A stretch of 58,341 nucleotides of DNA, taken from NCBI GenBank assembly GCA_024515975.1, contig JAMSKV010000018.1, positions 1-58,341 of the forward strand, in the 5' to 3' direction. The notes below the pieces were generated by a model. The model saw only the letters and a list, made by a program, of their open reading frames with translations, did not search any database and had not been told where the DNA came from. The translations under genes and the position numbers were made by a program. Source of the DNA: Endosaccharibacter trunci. Lineage in GTDB: Bacteria > Pseudomonadota > Alphaproteobacteria > Acetobacterales > Acetobacteraceae. Shown piece by piece: positions 27,100 to 35,079 of this stretch. Within the stretch, counting starts at the first letter, position 1. Each line of letters begins with the position of its first letter.

Positions 27100-27507
27100 A
27101 CATCACCTGGTCAAGCCGGAGCTGTTCATAGGCCTCGCGCAGATCGGCGATCATCTGCGCGGGCGGCAGGGTGAAGGCGAGATCTAGGCGGCGTCCCCAG
27201 AGCCATCCGCAGCGGTGGTAGGCGGCGAGGATGTCTCGTCCATCGTGTCCGCCAAAAAATCGCGGAGGATCCTGTTTAGCTTCAGCACGTCGCGCACCGG
27301 CATGGCGTCGATCGTCGAGGGCGGAACGCCGCAGCAGCCGCCGATCAGGCGGTAATCCCACATGGTATCCGCGGCGCCGTCCGGCAGGCGGGACGCGCCG
27401 GCGTCGCGGAAATCCTTGCCCGTGGGCGGACGGAAGGTGAGCTCGGTGTGGCTCTCGCCGTGCGCCTGGATGGGCTGCGACAGGCGGACGGTGACGGGCT
27501 GGTCCAT
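27068..27507 (-). CDS. tail assembly chaperone frameshift product (G/GT- or E/E'-type)
   Basis: Reading the 27507 frame to codon 84 and slipping back one base at 27253-27259 enters a second frame that runs to a stop at 27068. The joined product has 146 residues ending ADLREAYEQLRLDQVMYGRRKSG. Such long forms are made at low frequency and link the tail tube to the tape measure during assembly. The extension frame has no start of its own with a ribosome binding site, and the geometry (extension overlapping the tape measure start) is the classical one. Confidence 0.75.
27184..27507 (-). CDS. tail assembly chaperone, short form
   Basis: 107 residues, MDQPVTVRLSQPIQAHGESHTELTFRPPTGKDFRDAG and later MWDYRLIGGCCGVPPSTIDAMPVRDVLKLNRILRDFLAD. 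This is the Mu gp41/P2 E-like tail assembly family: a beta hairpin with 'LxxPI..G..xxxLxLRPPTGKDLR', then 'LIAxLxGVPxxxIdxLpxxDvxxl'. It is directly upstream of the tape measure gene. Confidence 0.82.
   Translation of the reverse strand: MDQPVTVRLSQPIQAHGESHTELTFRPPTGKDFRDAGASRLPDGAADTMWDYRLIGGCCGVPPSTIDAMPVRDVLKLNRILRDFLADTMDETSSPPTTAADGSGDAA
27253..27259 (-). other. -1 ribosomal frameshift heptamer TTTTTTG
   Basis: On the minus strand codons 83-85 of the short chaperone are GAT TTT TTG, that is T TTT TTG in the X XXY YYZ register required for tandem -1 slippage. The -1 frame is exactly the one that stays open to 27068. No decisive downstream pseudoknot was identified by eye. Confidence 0.75.
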
Positions 27508-27571
27508 GAGATAGCCTTGATTAAGAGTTGTGTATGAAGATGAAGAAGTTCGCGACGATCGTTTCGCCGCC

Positions 27572-27763
27572 TCAGCCGCGCCTGACGCGAGTCTGGACGT
27601 TGCGTTGCAGCCAGTCGCGATAGTGATCCTCCCGAACTAACGAGCGACGGCCAATTTTCGTGATGGCCGGACCGTCCCCTGCAGCGATGCGGAGGAATAG
27701 GGCACGTGTCGTGATCCGTGTATTCTTTGCCACTTCTGCGAGTGTCATCATTTTCGGGACCAT
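27572..27763 (-). CDS. excisionase-like small HTH protein
   Basis: From ATG 27763 (or 27751) the product is about 63 residues: MVPKMMTLAEVAKNTRITTRALFLRIAAGDGPAITKIGRRSLVREDHYRDWLQR. This is the DNA-binding excisionase (helix_turn_helix_17-like) pattern with a basic tail. Its place right beside the integrase gene, on the same strand, makes it the likely Xis. The open frame reaches 27916, but the extra N-terminus is not family-like. Confidence 0.7.
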   Translation of the reverse strand: MVPKMMTLAEVAKNTRITTRALFLRIAAGDGPAITKIGRRSLVREDHYRDWLQRNVQTRVRRG

Positions 27764-28016
27764 CACCGGCACCAAATATTCGATCCAGGACGAGAGAATA
27801 CTCACTTCTCTCTGTTTACGGATGCGATCGCGATGAGTGAAGGAAAATGAATAACGGTAATCCGTCCATAGACCGGAGGTTGGTGCAAGGGATCGCGCAG
27901 AGGGACGCGCAAGCACGCAGGAGGGCGCAAAGAGCGTACGGCAGGCGATCGTTCACGATAGCGTGATGCCCGCGCCTAGATACGCGACCACTAGGCGGGA
28001 TGGGACGGCGTGGGTT

Positions 28017-29339
28017 CTACCTAGGTTCGCCGCCTACTACCGGCGCAACAGGCCCTCCTACAGCCAGCACATGCTGCGCCCAGAGAGCGGATGCCGCTTC
28101 ACGCTCCGGCATGAACTCGTGCCTCTGATAGACCGCAGCCACCCCCCGAATTGTGCCCTGGACGTGATTGAGGAGCCGATCGGCCACATGCGGTGCCACT
28201 CCCAGTCGGGCAAGCGCGGTCACACCTGTGCGGCGTAGATCGTGCAGGCGCCAGCCAAGCGACGTCGAGACCCCATCGCCGGCGACGACCTGACTGCCCG
28301 GTGGCAGGCAAGCGGTAGCCTCCTGCCGTTCTGCGTGGATAGCTCGATCGAGCCGTTCCTTGGCGTTCTGGAACCCGGAAACCGCCGTCCGGCCGTTGGT
28401 GGTGAAGACGAATGGCGATGCCCGGCCCGTCAGCGGATCCACGAAGGGGATGATGGAAGCAATCACCGCCCGAGCTATCGGCGGCAGATGCACGACATGC
28501 GCCTTACCGTTTTTCGAGCGAGCCGCAGGGACAGTCCAGGATGCCCCGTCTGGCGAGATTTCGTCCCACCGTAGCCCAGCGACCTCCGCTCGACGCTGTA
28601 GGGTCAGGATGAGCAGCTGGAAAAGGGGACCGAATGGGGGCGCCATAGCAGCAGACGCACGCCAAGCCTCGCCCAGTTCCACGTCGGATAGCACCCGATC
28701 ACGAGACACCTCCCGGCTATCGACGACCAGCGCGGCGAATGGGTTGGCCGCCAGAAGGCGACGCTTCACTGCCCACCCGAACATGGCACGCCCATAGTCC
28801 CGCAGACGCCTAGCGGTGACGGGGCGGGTCCTTCCGATATGATCGAGACGAGCTTGCAAGACTGCGGGGTCAAGGAGGTGAGCCGGCACGTCCAGCAGCT
28901 TGGGGAGCGCCGTCAGGATTGCCCTGGGCGCCTCTCGACGATGAGCCTCGCTCCGGTCGGACAACCCGGTTGCACGCCAAGCCTCTGTCAGCTTTCGCAG
29001 CGTCAGATGATCGGCCTTGGCGCTGCTCCGGCGGGCTTTCTCGGCGGTTTGGAACGCGTTCGCCTGAGCCTGGCGCTCGCCCAGAGGATCACCACCCGCA
29101 GCGACACGTCCGCGCGCTTCCTCGGCTAGCCTCCGAGCCTGAGCGGGCGTCAGATCGCCATATGTTCCAAGACGCATGCGGCGCACCTGTCCGGCATAGC
29201 GGTACTGGAACAGGAAGGTTTTGACGCCGCTCTCGCTCACACGGAGGCCGAAGCCGGTCAGATCGGCGTCCATCACCAGAACGTCCCTGCGGCCCGGCGG
29301 GCAGGTCAGAGCGTCTATTTCCCGCTTTCCAAGCCTCAT
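28017..29339 (-). CDS. int: site-specific tyrosine recombinase (phage/ICE integrase)
   Basis: 440 residues from ATG 29339 (an ATG at 29360 overlaps an iteron and is less likely). The N-terminal arm-binding DUF4102 domain reads LTGFGLRVSESGVKTFLFQYRYAGQVRRMRLGTYGDLTPAQAR. Catalytic elements are TLQRRAEVAGLRW (Arg I), SKNGKAHVVHL (Lys), HDLRRTGVTALA (HxxR), NHVQG (His/Trp position) and AAVYQRHEF (Tyr nucleophile). It should join the tRNA-Ala 48 bp cores. It reads inward from attR, which holds the truncated tRNA copy. Confidence 0.92.
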   Translation of the reverse strand: MRLGKREIDALTCPPGRRDVLVMDADLTGFGLRVSESGVKTFLFQYRYAGQVRRMRLGTYGDLTPAQARRLAEEARGRVAAGGDPLGERQAQANAFQTAEKARRSSAKADHLTLRKLTEAWRATGLSDRSEAHRREAPRAILTALPKLLDVPAHLLDPAVLQARLDHIGRTRPVTARRLRDYGRAMFGWAVKRRLLAANPFAALVVDSREVSRDRVLSDVELGEAWRASAAMAPPFGPLFQLLILTLQRRAEVAGLRWDEISPDGASWTVPAARSKNGKAHVVHLPPIARAVIASIIPFVDPLTGRASPFVFTTNGRTAVSGFQNAKERLDRAIHAERQEATACLPPGSQVVAGDGVSTSLGWRLHDLRRTGVTALARLGVAPHVADRLLNHVQGTIRGVAAVYQRHEFMPEREAASALWAQHVLAVGGPVAPVVGGEPR

Positions 29340-29353
29340 TGGGCCACCGTGAT

Positions 29354-29478
29354 GGAACACCTTGGAACACCTCTCGATGGAAAGGTGTTCCGGGCGGCGA
29401 GGGAAAAAACACCGCAGGAACAGGGGTTAGAGATATGTGGAACACAAGTACACCTAGAACACCTCACTTTTCGTGTTC
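29354..29478. repeat. GGTGTTCC iteron cluster at the integrase promoter, right
   Basis: GGAACACC occurs at 29354 and 29364, GGTGTTCC at 29384, and the one-mismatch units GGAACACA at 29439 and AGAACACC at 29456; a partial GTGTTC is near 29473. They cover the start and upstream region of int. The same octamer makes the cluster at 12371-12469, 17 kb away inside the same element and not seen elsewhere in the window by eye. Confidence 0.7.
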
Positions 29479-29529
29479 TCCCAAATGGACTGACCCCCTC
29501 GCCACCGCTGGTTCTCCCATCCTAATCTC

Positions 29530-29548
29530 CGGACTCACCCCGGACTCA
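29530..29548 (+). repeat. arm-type repeat near attR (two GGACTCA units)
   Basis: Identical to 11561-11579 and in the same orientation, 126 bp inside attR. The rest of 29479-29674 contains no gene I can support. Confidence 0.65.
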
Positions 29549-29674
29549 TTCTCAGTAGAAGTTCTGGCGTCCCAATGCGCCGCTATGCGCCGAAGGAAGA
29601 TGACCAAGCCAATGTTTCCAATCACTTTGCGGCTCAGAGCATTCCCATGCGTCTTGCTGCGCGACGCGTGGGGT

Positions 29675-29722
29675 TGAATGGCATTCAGGAGGTCAGGGGT
29701 TCGATTCCCCTCGGCTCCACCA
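29675..29722 (+). repeat. attR: attR: 48 bp copy of the tRNA-Ala 3' end
   Basis: Exact copy of 11454-11501 with no acceptor 5' half or D arm in front of it, so it is an attachment remnant and not a second tRNA gene. The chromosome resumes at 29723. Confidence 0.93.
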
Positions 29723-29912
29723 TCCTCGATATCGTCCGATGCAGATGGATTCGGCCTCTCTCCGTGAGGCCGGATAGCTCTGTTCCCCTTTAGTCGGCGG
29801 CCCTTCCCGAAGGGAACTGGCGCTCTTCTCCGACAAAGACATTGCGGCGCTCATTCTGATCGACCGCTCGTCGCTGATGGTTATCTTGCGATTCAGGCTG
29901 TCGTTCCCGGCG

Positions 29913-30350
29913 TTATCCGTTCGTGACCATGCCAGGATGCGATGCCAGAAGCAGGCAACTTTCGGTCTCCGCAACGCCGCCAACATTGCGCGCATCGGCC
30001 AGCAACCGATCGAATGCGCGGAGATCGGCGCAGTTCAACTCCGCGATCAGGTCCCAGCGCCCGTTCGTCGTATGCACCATGCTCACACCCGCAAGCCGCC
30101 CCAGGCTGACCAGCACCTCTTCGGGACGCTTCGTCGCCACGCTCACCATCATCACCGCTCGGACACGCTCTTCCGCGGCCGCAGGGCCAAGTCGGACGGT
30201 AAAGCCTGCGATGACGCCGCTCATGCGTAGACGGCGCAGACGAGCTTCCACCGTGTTGCGCGCGATGCCCAGCCGACCCGCGATCGTTTTCACAGGAAGA
30301 CGAGCGTCTTCCGACAGAAGCGCCAGGAGCCGTCGATCGAGATCGTCCAT
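29913..30350 (-). CDS. Lrp/AsnC-family transcriptional regulator
   Basis: 145 residues. The N-terminal HTH is LDRRLLALLSEDARLPVKTIAGRLGIARNTVEARLRRLRMSGVIAGFTVRLG and the C-terminal RAM domain contains MVSVATKRPEEVLVSLGRLAGVSMVHTTNGRWDLIAELNC. It is divergent from the arginine/ornithine catabolic genes, with a 176 bp gap, and is probably their amino-acid-responsive regulator. The gap shows no operator that I can define. Confidence 0.9.
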   Translation of the reverse strand: MDDLDRRLLALLSEDARLPVKTIAGRLGIARNTVEARLRRLRMSGVIAGFTVRLGPAAAEERVRAVMMVSVATKRPEEVLVSLGRLAGVSMVHTTNGRWDLIAELNCADLRAFDRLLADARNVGGVAETESCLLLASHPGMVTNG

Positions 30351-30526
30351 GCGGGAAGCCTAGCCGAAACGCGCACGTGGCGACATCGACTCTGCATCGT
30401 GTTTCGCGCACCCTGCCCAACGCGTCGGTCGTTCTGCTCAACGATCGAGCTCGAAATACCGCAAATCTCGTCTTGTCGCCGACGTGATGCTTTTGCACCG
30501 TGCGGCTCCATTCTCCAGCCAAAGAG

Positions 30527-31426
30527 ATGCACGTGACCGATCAGCCTGTGTTTCTCCTCGTCGATCCGGCCCATTTCGAGGTCAGCTACAGGATCAACCC
30601 GTGGATGGAGCCGGGCGCCTGGGCCGCGGACGCTGAGCGGAACAGCCGTGCCGCGCGGGCGTCGTTCGAAGCCCTATCTGCTTCTCTCCGCTCCGCCGGT
30701 GCGCGTCTCGAGATCGCTGACGGCGTCCCTGGACTTCCCGACATGGTGTTTCCCGCCAATGCGGGCGTCGTTCTCGACGGCCGTGTGATCTTGGCCCGTT
30801 TTGCGCATCCCGAGCGGGCGAACGAGGAGCAGCGCTTTTACCGTATCTTTGCCGACCTGGCCGAACGCGGCCTGTTTACCGAAATCGCCTCGATGCCGGA
30901 CGGCGCCCTGCACGAGGGTGCCGGAGATGCGATCTGGGACGCCAATCGCGGCTTCTTTTGGGCGGGGCACGGACAGCGATCGAATCTTGCCGGGGCGCAC
31001 GCTGTTGGACGATTCTTCAGCCGCGAGATCGTGCCCCTGCGACTGGTATCGCCTTCGTTCTACCACCTCGACACCTGCTTCTGTCCGCTCTCCGGCGGCC
31101 ATGTGCTGTACTACCCCGCCGCATTCGACGCTGACGGCCTGGCCACGATCCATCGCCACGTGGCCCCGGAACTCCGGATCGAGGCGACCGAGGAAGACGC
31201 CGCCGCTTTGTGCGTCAATGCGGTTAATATCGGTCGCACCGTGACGATGGCCATGGCGCCCGATTCTTTGGTGCGTCGTCTCGGGGATGCCGGCTACGAC
31301 GTGCGGCAGGTCGATCTGTCGCCGTTCATCCTCTCTGGCGGAGCCGCCTACTGCATGACGCTGCGCCTTGATCGCACCGTGTCTACCGAGGCTGGCGCTC
31401 CGCAGCGCGTCCACGCCCATGCGTGA
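30527..31426 (+). CDS. arginine dihydrolase-like amidinotransferase-fold hydrolase
   Basis: 299 residues of the DDAH/arginine deiminase superfamily. The blocks [71 protein letters not shown] (catalytic His) and [12 protein letters not shown] (nucleophile Cys) match the N-terminal domain of cyanobacterial ArgZ/AgrE, which turns arginine into ornithine, CO2 and two ammonia. The Asn residues in NPWM and PANAG are those tied to the dihydrolase reaction in ArgZ. DDAH or citrulline hydrolase (CtlX-like) activity are alternatives. The downstream gene overlaps by 8 bp and makes ornithine aminotransferase, which supports an ornithine-producing role. Confidence 0.75.
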   Translation: MHVTDQPVFLLVDPAHFEVSYRINPWMEPGAWAADAERNSRAARASFEALSASLRSAGARLEIADGVPGLPDMVFPANAGVVLDGRVILARFAHPERANEEQRFYRIFADLAERGLFTEIASMPDGALHEGAGDAIWDANRGFFWAGHGQRSNLAGAHAVGRFFSREIVPLRLVSPSFYHLDTCFCPLSGGHVLYYPAAFDADGLATIHRHVAPELRIEATEEDAAALCVNAVNIGRTVTMAMAPDSLVRRLGDAGYDVRQVDLSPFILSGGAAYCMTLRLDRTVSTEAGAPQRVHAHA

Positions 31427-32636
31427 AGCTCTCGACCCCGGCTCTCTGATCGCGCTGGAAGACCGATACGGCGCGCGCAACTACGCCCCGCTCGATGTGG
31501 TCCTTTGTCGCGGCGAGGGCGTGTGGGTCTGGGATCTGGACGGACGCTGCTATCTCGACTGCCTGTCCGCCTATTCGGCTGTGAACCAGGGTCACTGCCA
31601 TCCACGCATTCTGTCCGCCCTGACGCAGCAAGCCGCCCGACTCACCTTGACCGGCCGGGCCTTCCGCAACGACCAGCTCGGCCTGTTCTACCAGGACCTC
31701 GCCGAGCTGACCGGTTCCACCCGCGTTCTGCCGATGAATTCCGGCGCCGAAGCGGTGGAGAGCGCGCTTAAGGTCGCGCGCAAATGGGCCTATCGTCATC
31801 GCGGCGTGCCAGAGAACCAAGCCGAAATCATCGTCTGCGCGGACAATTTCCACGGTCGGACGCTCAGCATCGTCTCGTTCAGCACCGACGACGACTCCCG
31901 TCACGAGTTCGGGCCCTTCACCCCCGGCTTCCGCGTGGTTCCGTTCGGCGACGCGGCTGCCATGGAGGCGGCGATCAGCCCAAATACCGCCGCCGTGCTT
32001 CTGGAGCCGATCCAGGGTGAGGCCGGCGTCATCATCCCACCGGACGGCTATCTCCGCGCCGTACGCCGGCTTTGCACCCAGAACAATGTCCTGATGGTGC
32101 TGGACGAAATCCAGACCGGCCTTGGACGCACCGGGCGACTCCTGGCGGAGGAGCACGAGGGTGTGGAGGCCGACATGACCCTGATTGGCAAGGCGCTTGG
32201 CGGCGGTTTCTATCCCGTCAGCGCCGTGCTCTCGAACAACGAGGCGCTCGGCACATTGCGTCCGGGCGAGCATGGCAGCACGTTCGGCGGCAATCCGCTC
32301 GCTTGCGCCGTTGCGCGCACCGCCCTGCGCGTGCTGGTGGAAGAGGACATGATCGGCAACGCTGACCGCGTCGGCACGCATCTGCTCCAGGCTTTGCGCT
32401 CGGCCGATCTGCCCGGCGTGCGGGATCTGCGCGGGCGCGGACTCATGTTGGCGGTCGAACTCGATCCTGCCTTGGGCGGCGCTCGTCGCTTTGTAGAGGC
32501 GCTCCGCGATGTTGGCCTCCTTTGCAAGGACACCCATCATCATACCATCCGGCTGTCGCCACCTTTGGTGCTGACGATGGCGGAAGCGGATTGGCTCGCG
32601 GACCAGTTTGGGAGCGTGATCAGGGCGCTCGCCTGA
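31419..32636 (+). CDS. rocD: ornithine--oxo-acid transaminase
   Basis: PLP enzyme of the class III aminotransferase fold converting ornithine and 2-oxoglutarate to glutamate semialdehyde and glutamate, 405 residues. Markers are [90 protein letters not shown] and the PLP lysine in [18 protein letters not shown] 31419 overlaps the upstream gene by 8 bp, so the two are one operon. Confidence 0.93.
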   Translation: MREALDPGSLIALEDRYGARNYAPLDVVLCRGEGVWVWDLDGRCYLDCLSAYSAVNQGHCHPRILSALTQQAARLTLTGRAFRNDQLGLFYQDLAELTGSTRVLPMNSGAEAVESALKVARKWAYRHRGVPENQAEIIVCADNFHGRTLSIVSFSTDDDSRHEFGPFTPGFRVVPFGDAAAMEAAISPNTAAVLLEPIQGEAGVIIPPDGYLRAVRRLCTQNNVLMVLDEIQTGLGRTGRLLAEEHEGVEADMTLIGKALGGGFYPVSAVLSNNEALGTLRPGEHGSTFGGNPLACAVARTALRVLVEEDMIGNADRVGTHLLQALRSADLPGVRDLRGRGLMLAVELDPALGGARRFVEALRDVGLLCKDTHHHTIRLSPPLVLTMAEADWLADQFGSVIRALA

Positions 32637-32647
32637 CAGGCGAGCGA

Positions 32648-32663
32648 TGTTTCACGTGAAACA
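32648..32663. promoter_or_regulatory. parS: parS centromere site 2
   Basis: A second exact TGTTTCACGTGAAACA, 26.4 kb from the first. It lies in the 49 bp gap between the converging rocD and glutathione peroxidase genes, so here it is not constrained by coding. Confidence 0.95.
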
Positions 32664-32685
32664 ATTGGCCGGACCGCGCGACGCC

Positions 32686-33165
32686 CTACAGTAGGGCTTC
32701 GATCGCGCCGCGCAGTTCGGCTGGCTTGGTGGTCGGCGCGAAACGACCCTTCACCTGCCCTGTGCGATCCACCAGGAATTTGGTGAAGTTCCACTTGATC
32801 CGCTTGGTGCCGAGCAGGCCCGGCGCCTCGGATGTTAGCCAGGTGAACAGTGGGTCGGCCCCGCGACCATTCACGGCAATCTTGCCGAATAGCGGAAAAC
32901 TCACGTCGTAAGTCAGCTTGCAGAAGGTCGCGATCTCTTGCGCGTCGCCCGGTTCCTGGCCGCCGAACTGATTGCACGGAAACCCCAGCACCACGAATCC
33001 GCGCTCCCTGAAATTCCGATAAAGCGCGTCCAGCCCTTCGTATTGCGGTGTGAAGCCGCATTTGCTCGCCGTGTTGACGATCAAAAGCACTTTGCCGCGA
33101 TAATCCGCCAAGGAGACCGCCTTGCCATCTATGCCGGTGGCCGTGAACCCGTAGATGCTGCTCAT
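32686..33165 (-). CDS. gpx: glutathione peroxidase
   Basis: 159 residues, a thioredoxin-fold peroxidase. NTASKCGFTPQYEGL carries the peroxidatic cysteine (in place of selenocysteine), FPCNQFGGQEPGD the second conserved block with Gln, and IKWNFTKFLVDRTG the Trp/Asn of the catalytic tetrad. It reduces hydrogen or lipid peroxides with glutathione or thioredoxin. It stands alone and is divergent from the flagellar operon. Confidence 0.93.
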   Translation of the reverse strand: MSSIYGFTATGIDGKAVSLADYRGKVLLIVNTASKCGFTPQYEGLDALYRNFRERGFVVLGFPCNQFGGQEPGDAQEIATFCKLTYDVSFPLFGKIAVNGRGADPLFTWLTSEAPGLLGTKRIKWNFTKFLVDRTGQVKGRFAPTTKPAELRGAIEALL

Positions 33166-33387
33166 GGAAGCCTCCCCTTGCCGGCGATGCTGATTGTCAG
33201 GCTGAGGCGACCGGTCTGGCAGAGCCTAGCAGACGCCGGATCGCTGTCGACACCGGCTGAAAATGCCGGGCAGTTTCTGCCGGGCGATTAATCCGGCCTT
33301 CATCTTTCGATGTCACCCTGCCTGTGTCGGCATTTCGCCGCACCAGGGAAACAGAGCCATGCTCTCCAGCCTTTGCGAACCGCCACG

Positions 33388-35079
33388 GTGAAGCCGCTTC
33401 TGGATGGATTGCGAGCGCTCGGCACGCCCAAGCTCGCGGCCATGGGCGTGGTCGCGGCGATCGTGCTGGGAATGCTGGGCGTGCTGATGACGCAAGGCGG
33501 CCAGAAGCCGATGGCGTTGCTCTATGGCGACCTCGACCTGCGTGAGGCTGGCCAGATGGCCGAGCTTCTCGACAAGTCGCATATTCCGCATACGCTGTCG
33601 GGCGACGATCGAATCATGGTGCCGGCCGACCAGGTGGCAGCAGCACGTTTGCTGTTAGCCAAGGACGGCCTTCCCTCGGGGGGATCGGTTGGCTACGAAA
33701 TCTTCGATCGCGGCGACAACCTGACCGCCACGCAATTCGAGCAGACCATCAATCAGACACGCGCATTGGAAGGCGAATTGTCGCGCTCCATCCGGCTCAT
33801 CAGCGGCGTGCGCGGCGCCCGGGTGCATCTGGTGCTGCCGCATCGCGAACCGTTCGCGACGGAACAAGTACAGGCGCAGGCCAGCGTGCTGTTGTCGATG
33901 TCGGGGGGAAGTCATCTGGACCCCGAAGCCGTGCAGGCGGTGATCAATCTCGTCTCCGCCGCCGTGCCGGGTCTGCGCGCGCAGAACATCGCCATCATCG
34001 ACAATCACGGCACGGTGCTGGCCCGGGCAGGCGCGCCGTTCGGCGCAGACGGCGCGGCCGGCACCGCTGAAGAGCAGAAGCATGCCATGGAGATGCGCCT
34101 GTCTCGTGCCGTGGAGGAAATGCTGGAACCGTCGCTTGGCGCCGATCACGTGCGCGCCGAAGCGGCCGTCACCATGAACACCGACCAGGTGCGAGAGACC
34201 AGCGAGAGTTATGATCCGAACCAGCAGGTTCTGCGCTCGCAGCAGACGGTGAGCGACAAAACCCGCAGCACCGAGCCCGATCAGTCCAATACCAGCGTGC
34301 AGAACAATCTGCCGAATGCCCCCGCCGCGTCGAATGCCGCAGGATCGCAGGGAGATCGCCGCGAGGAGACGAACAACTACGAAATTGGCAAGACCGTCCG
34401 CACGCTCGTGCAGGATCAGCCGCGCCTGCAACGAATCAGCCTCGCGGTCATGGTCGATGGCAGCATGGTGAAAGGCGCTGATGGCAAGTCGGTCTGGCAG
34501 CCGCGTTCGAAAGCCGAACTGGATCAGATCTCGACGCTGGTGAAGAGCGCCATCGGCTACGACGAGAAGCGCGGCGATACGGTCAGTGTCGTATCGATGC
34601 CGTTCGTCGACGAGAGCATCGAACCGCCGCCGGTTCCGGCCGGGTGGCTCGGCCTGAAGATGAGCCAGACCGATCTGGTGCATGCGGGCCAGAACGTGGT
34701 GCTGGGCCTGTTCCTGCTTCTCGCCCTGGTGTTCGTGGTGCGCCCGATGGTCAACCGCATGACAGCGCCGGCTTCGACCGATACGGGAACGAACCTGATG
34801 GTGACCGGGCCGGACGGAGTCACGCGGCAGGTCGCAATCGCAGGCCCCGGCAGTGCGATTGCCGGTCTGCCAGGCGACAGGGCTCTCGCGGGTGGCGGTG
34901 TTGGCGCGGGAGCCGATCTGGTTCCGGCGCCCGATGACGATGGAATGATCAACGTCGCCAATGTGACCGGCCGCCTGCGTGCCGCGTCGCTGCGGCAGAT
35001 CGCCACGCTGGTGAACCAGCATCCTGAAGAAAGTCTCAATATCGTTCGCGGATGGCTCGCCAAGGAGGGAAGCCAATGA
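33388..35079 (+). CDS. fliF: flagellar MS-ring protein FliF
   Basis: 563 residues. A first membrane helix (MGVVAAIVLGMLGVLM) is followed by PMALLYGDLDLREAGQMAELLDKSHIPHTLSGD and EGELSRSIRLISGVRGARVHLVLPHREPFA (YscJ/FliF domain), and a second helix (NVVLGLFLLLALVFVVRPM) at about residue 440. The C-terminal tail (RQIATLVNQHPEESLNIVRGWLAKEG) binds FliG. GTG 33388 is chosen because the frame upstream to 33310 does not look like a protein; 222 bp separate it from gpx. It heads the fliF-flhG cluster. Confidence 0.92.
   Translation: MKPLLDGLRALGTPKLAAMGVVAAIVLGMLGVLMTQGGQKPMALLYGDLDLREAGQMAELLDKSHIPHTLSGDDRIMVPADQVAAARLLLAKDGLPSGGSVGYEIFDRGDNLTATQFEQTINQTRALEGELSRSIRLISGVRGARVHLVLPHREPFATEQVQAQASVLLSMSGGSHLDPEAVQAVINLVSAAVPGLRAQNIAIIDNHGTVLARAGAPFGADGAAGTAEEQKHAMEMRLSRAVEEMLEPSLGADHVRAEAAVTMNTDQVRETSESYDPNQQVLRSQQTVSDKTRSTEPDQSNTSVQNNLPNAPAASNAAGSQGDRREETNNYEIGKTVRTLVQDQPRLQRISLAVMVDGSMVKGADGKSVWQPRSKAELDQISTLVKSAIGYDEKRGDTVSVVSMPFVDESIEPPPVPAGWLGLKMSQTDLVHAGQNVVLGLFLLLALVFVVRPMVNRMTAPASTDTGTNLMVTGPDGVTRQVAIAGPGSAIAGLPGDRALAGGGVGAGADLVPAPDDDGMINVANVTGRLRAASLRQIATLVNQHPEESLNIVRGWLAKEGSQ

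Larger units (their letters stand above)
11454..29722. mobile_element. 18.2 kb integrative element in tRNA-Ala with partial phage tail module
   Basis: The element is bounded by a 48 bp perfect direct repeat of the tRNA-Ala 3' end. It encodes a tyrosine integrase and an excisionase-like protein at the right end. Leftward genes 13886-21734 form a replication and unknown-function operon with Toprim and DUF927 proteins and an AlpA-like HTH. Rightward genes 21882-23819 give an XRE regulator, two HTH proteins and a DUF3800 protein. Leftward genes 23958-27507 are a broken S49 peptidase, a tape measure and a tail chaperone pair. No terminase, portal, capsid, baseplate or lysis gene was recognised. 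It may be a degraded prophage or a satellite. Confidence 0.88.

Noticed and set aside
29675-29722. Second tRNA-Ala gene
   Set aside because: Only the 3' 48 bases are present, without acceptor 5' strand or D arm, so it is the attR copy.
11454-29722. CRISPR array in the accessory region
   Set aside because: The iterons are short, irregularly spaced and have no constant spacers; no cas gene is present.
33217-33230. Sigma-54 promoter upstream of fliF (TGGCAG then TAGC)
   Set aside because: The GG to GC spacing is 9 and not 10, and the -12 element is poor, so it was not annotated.
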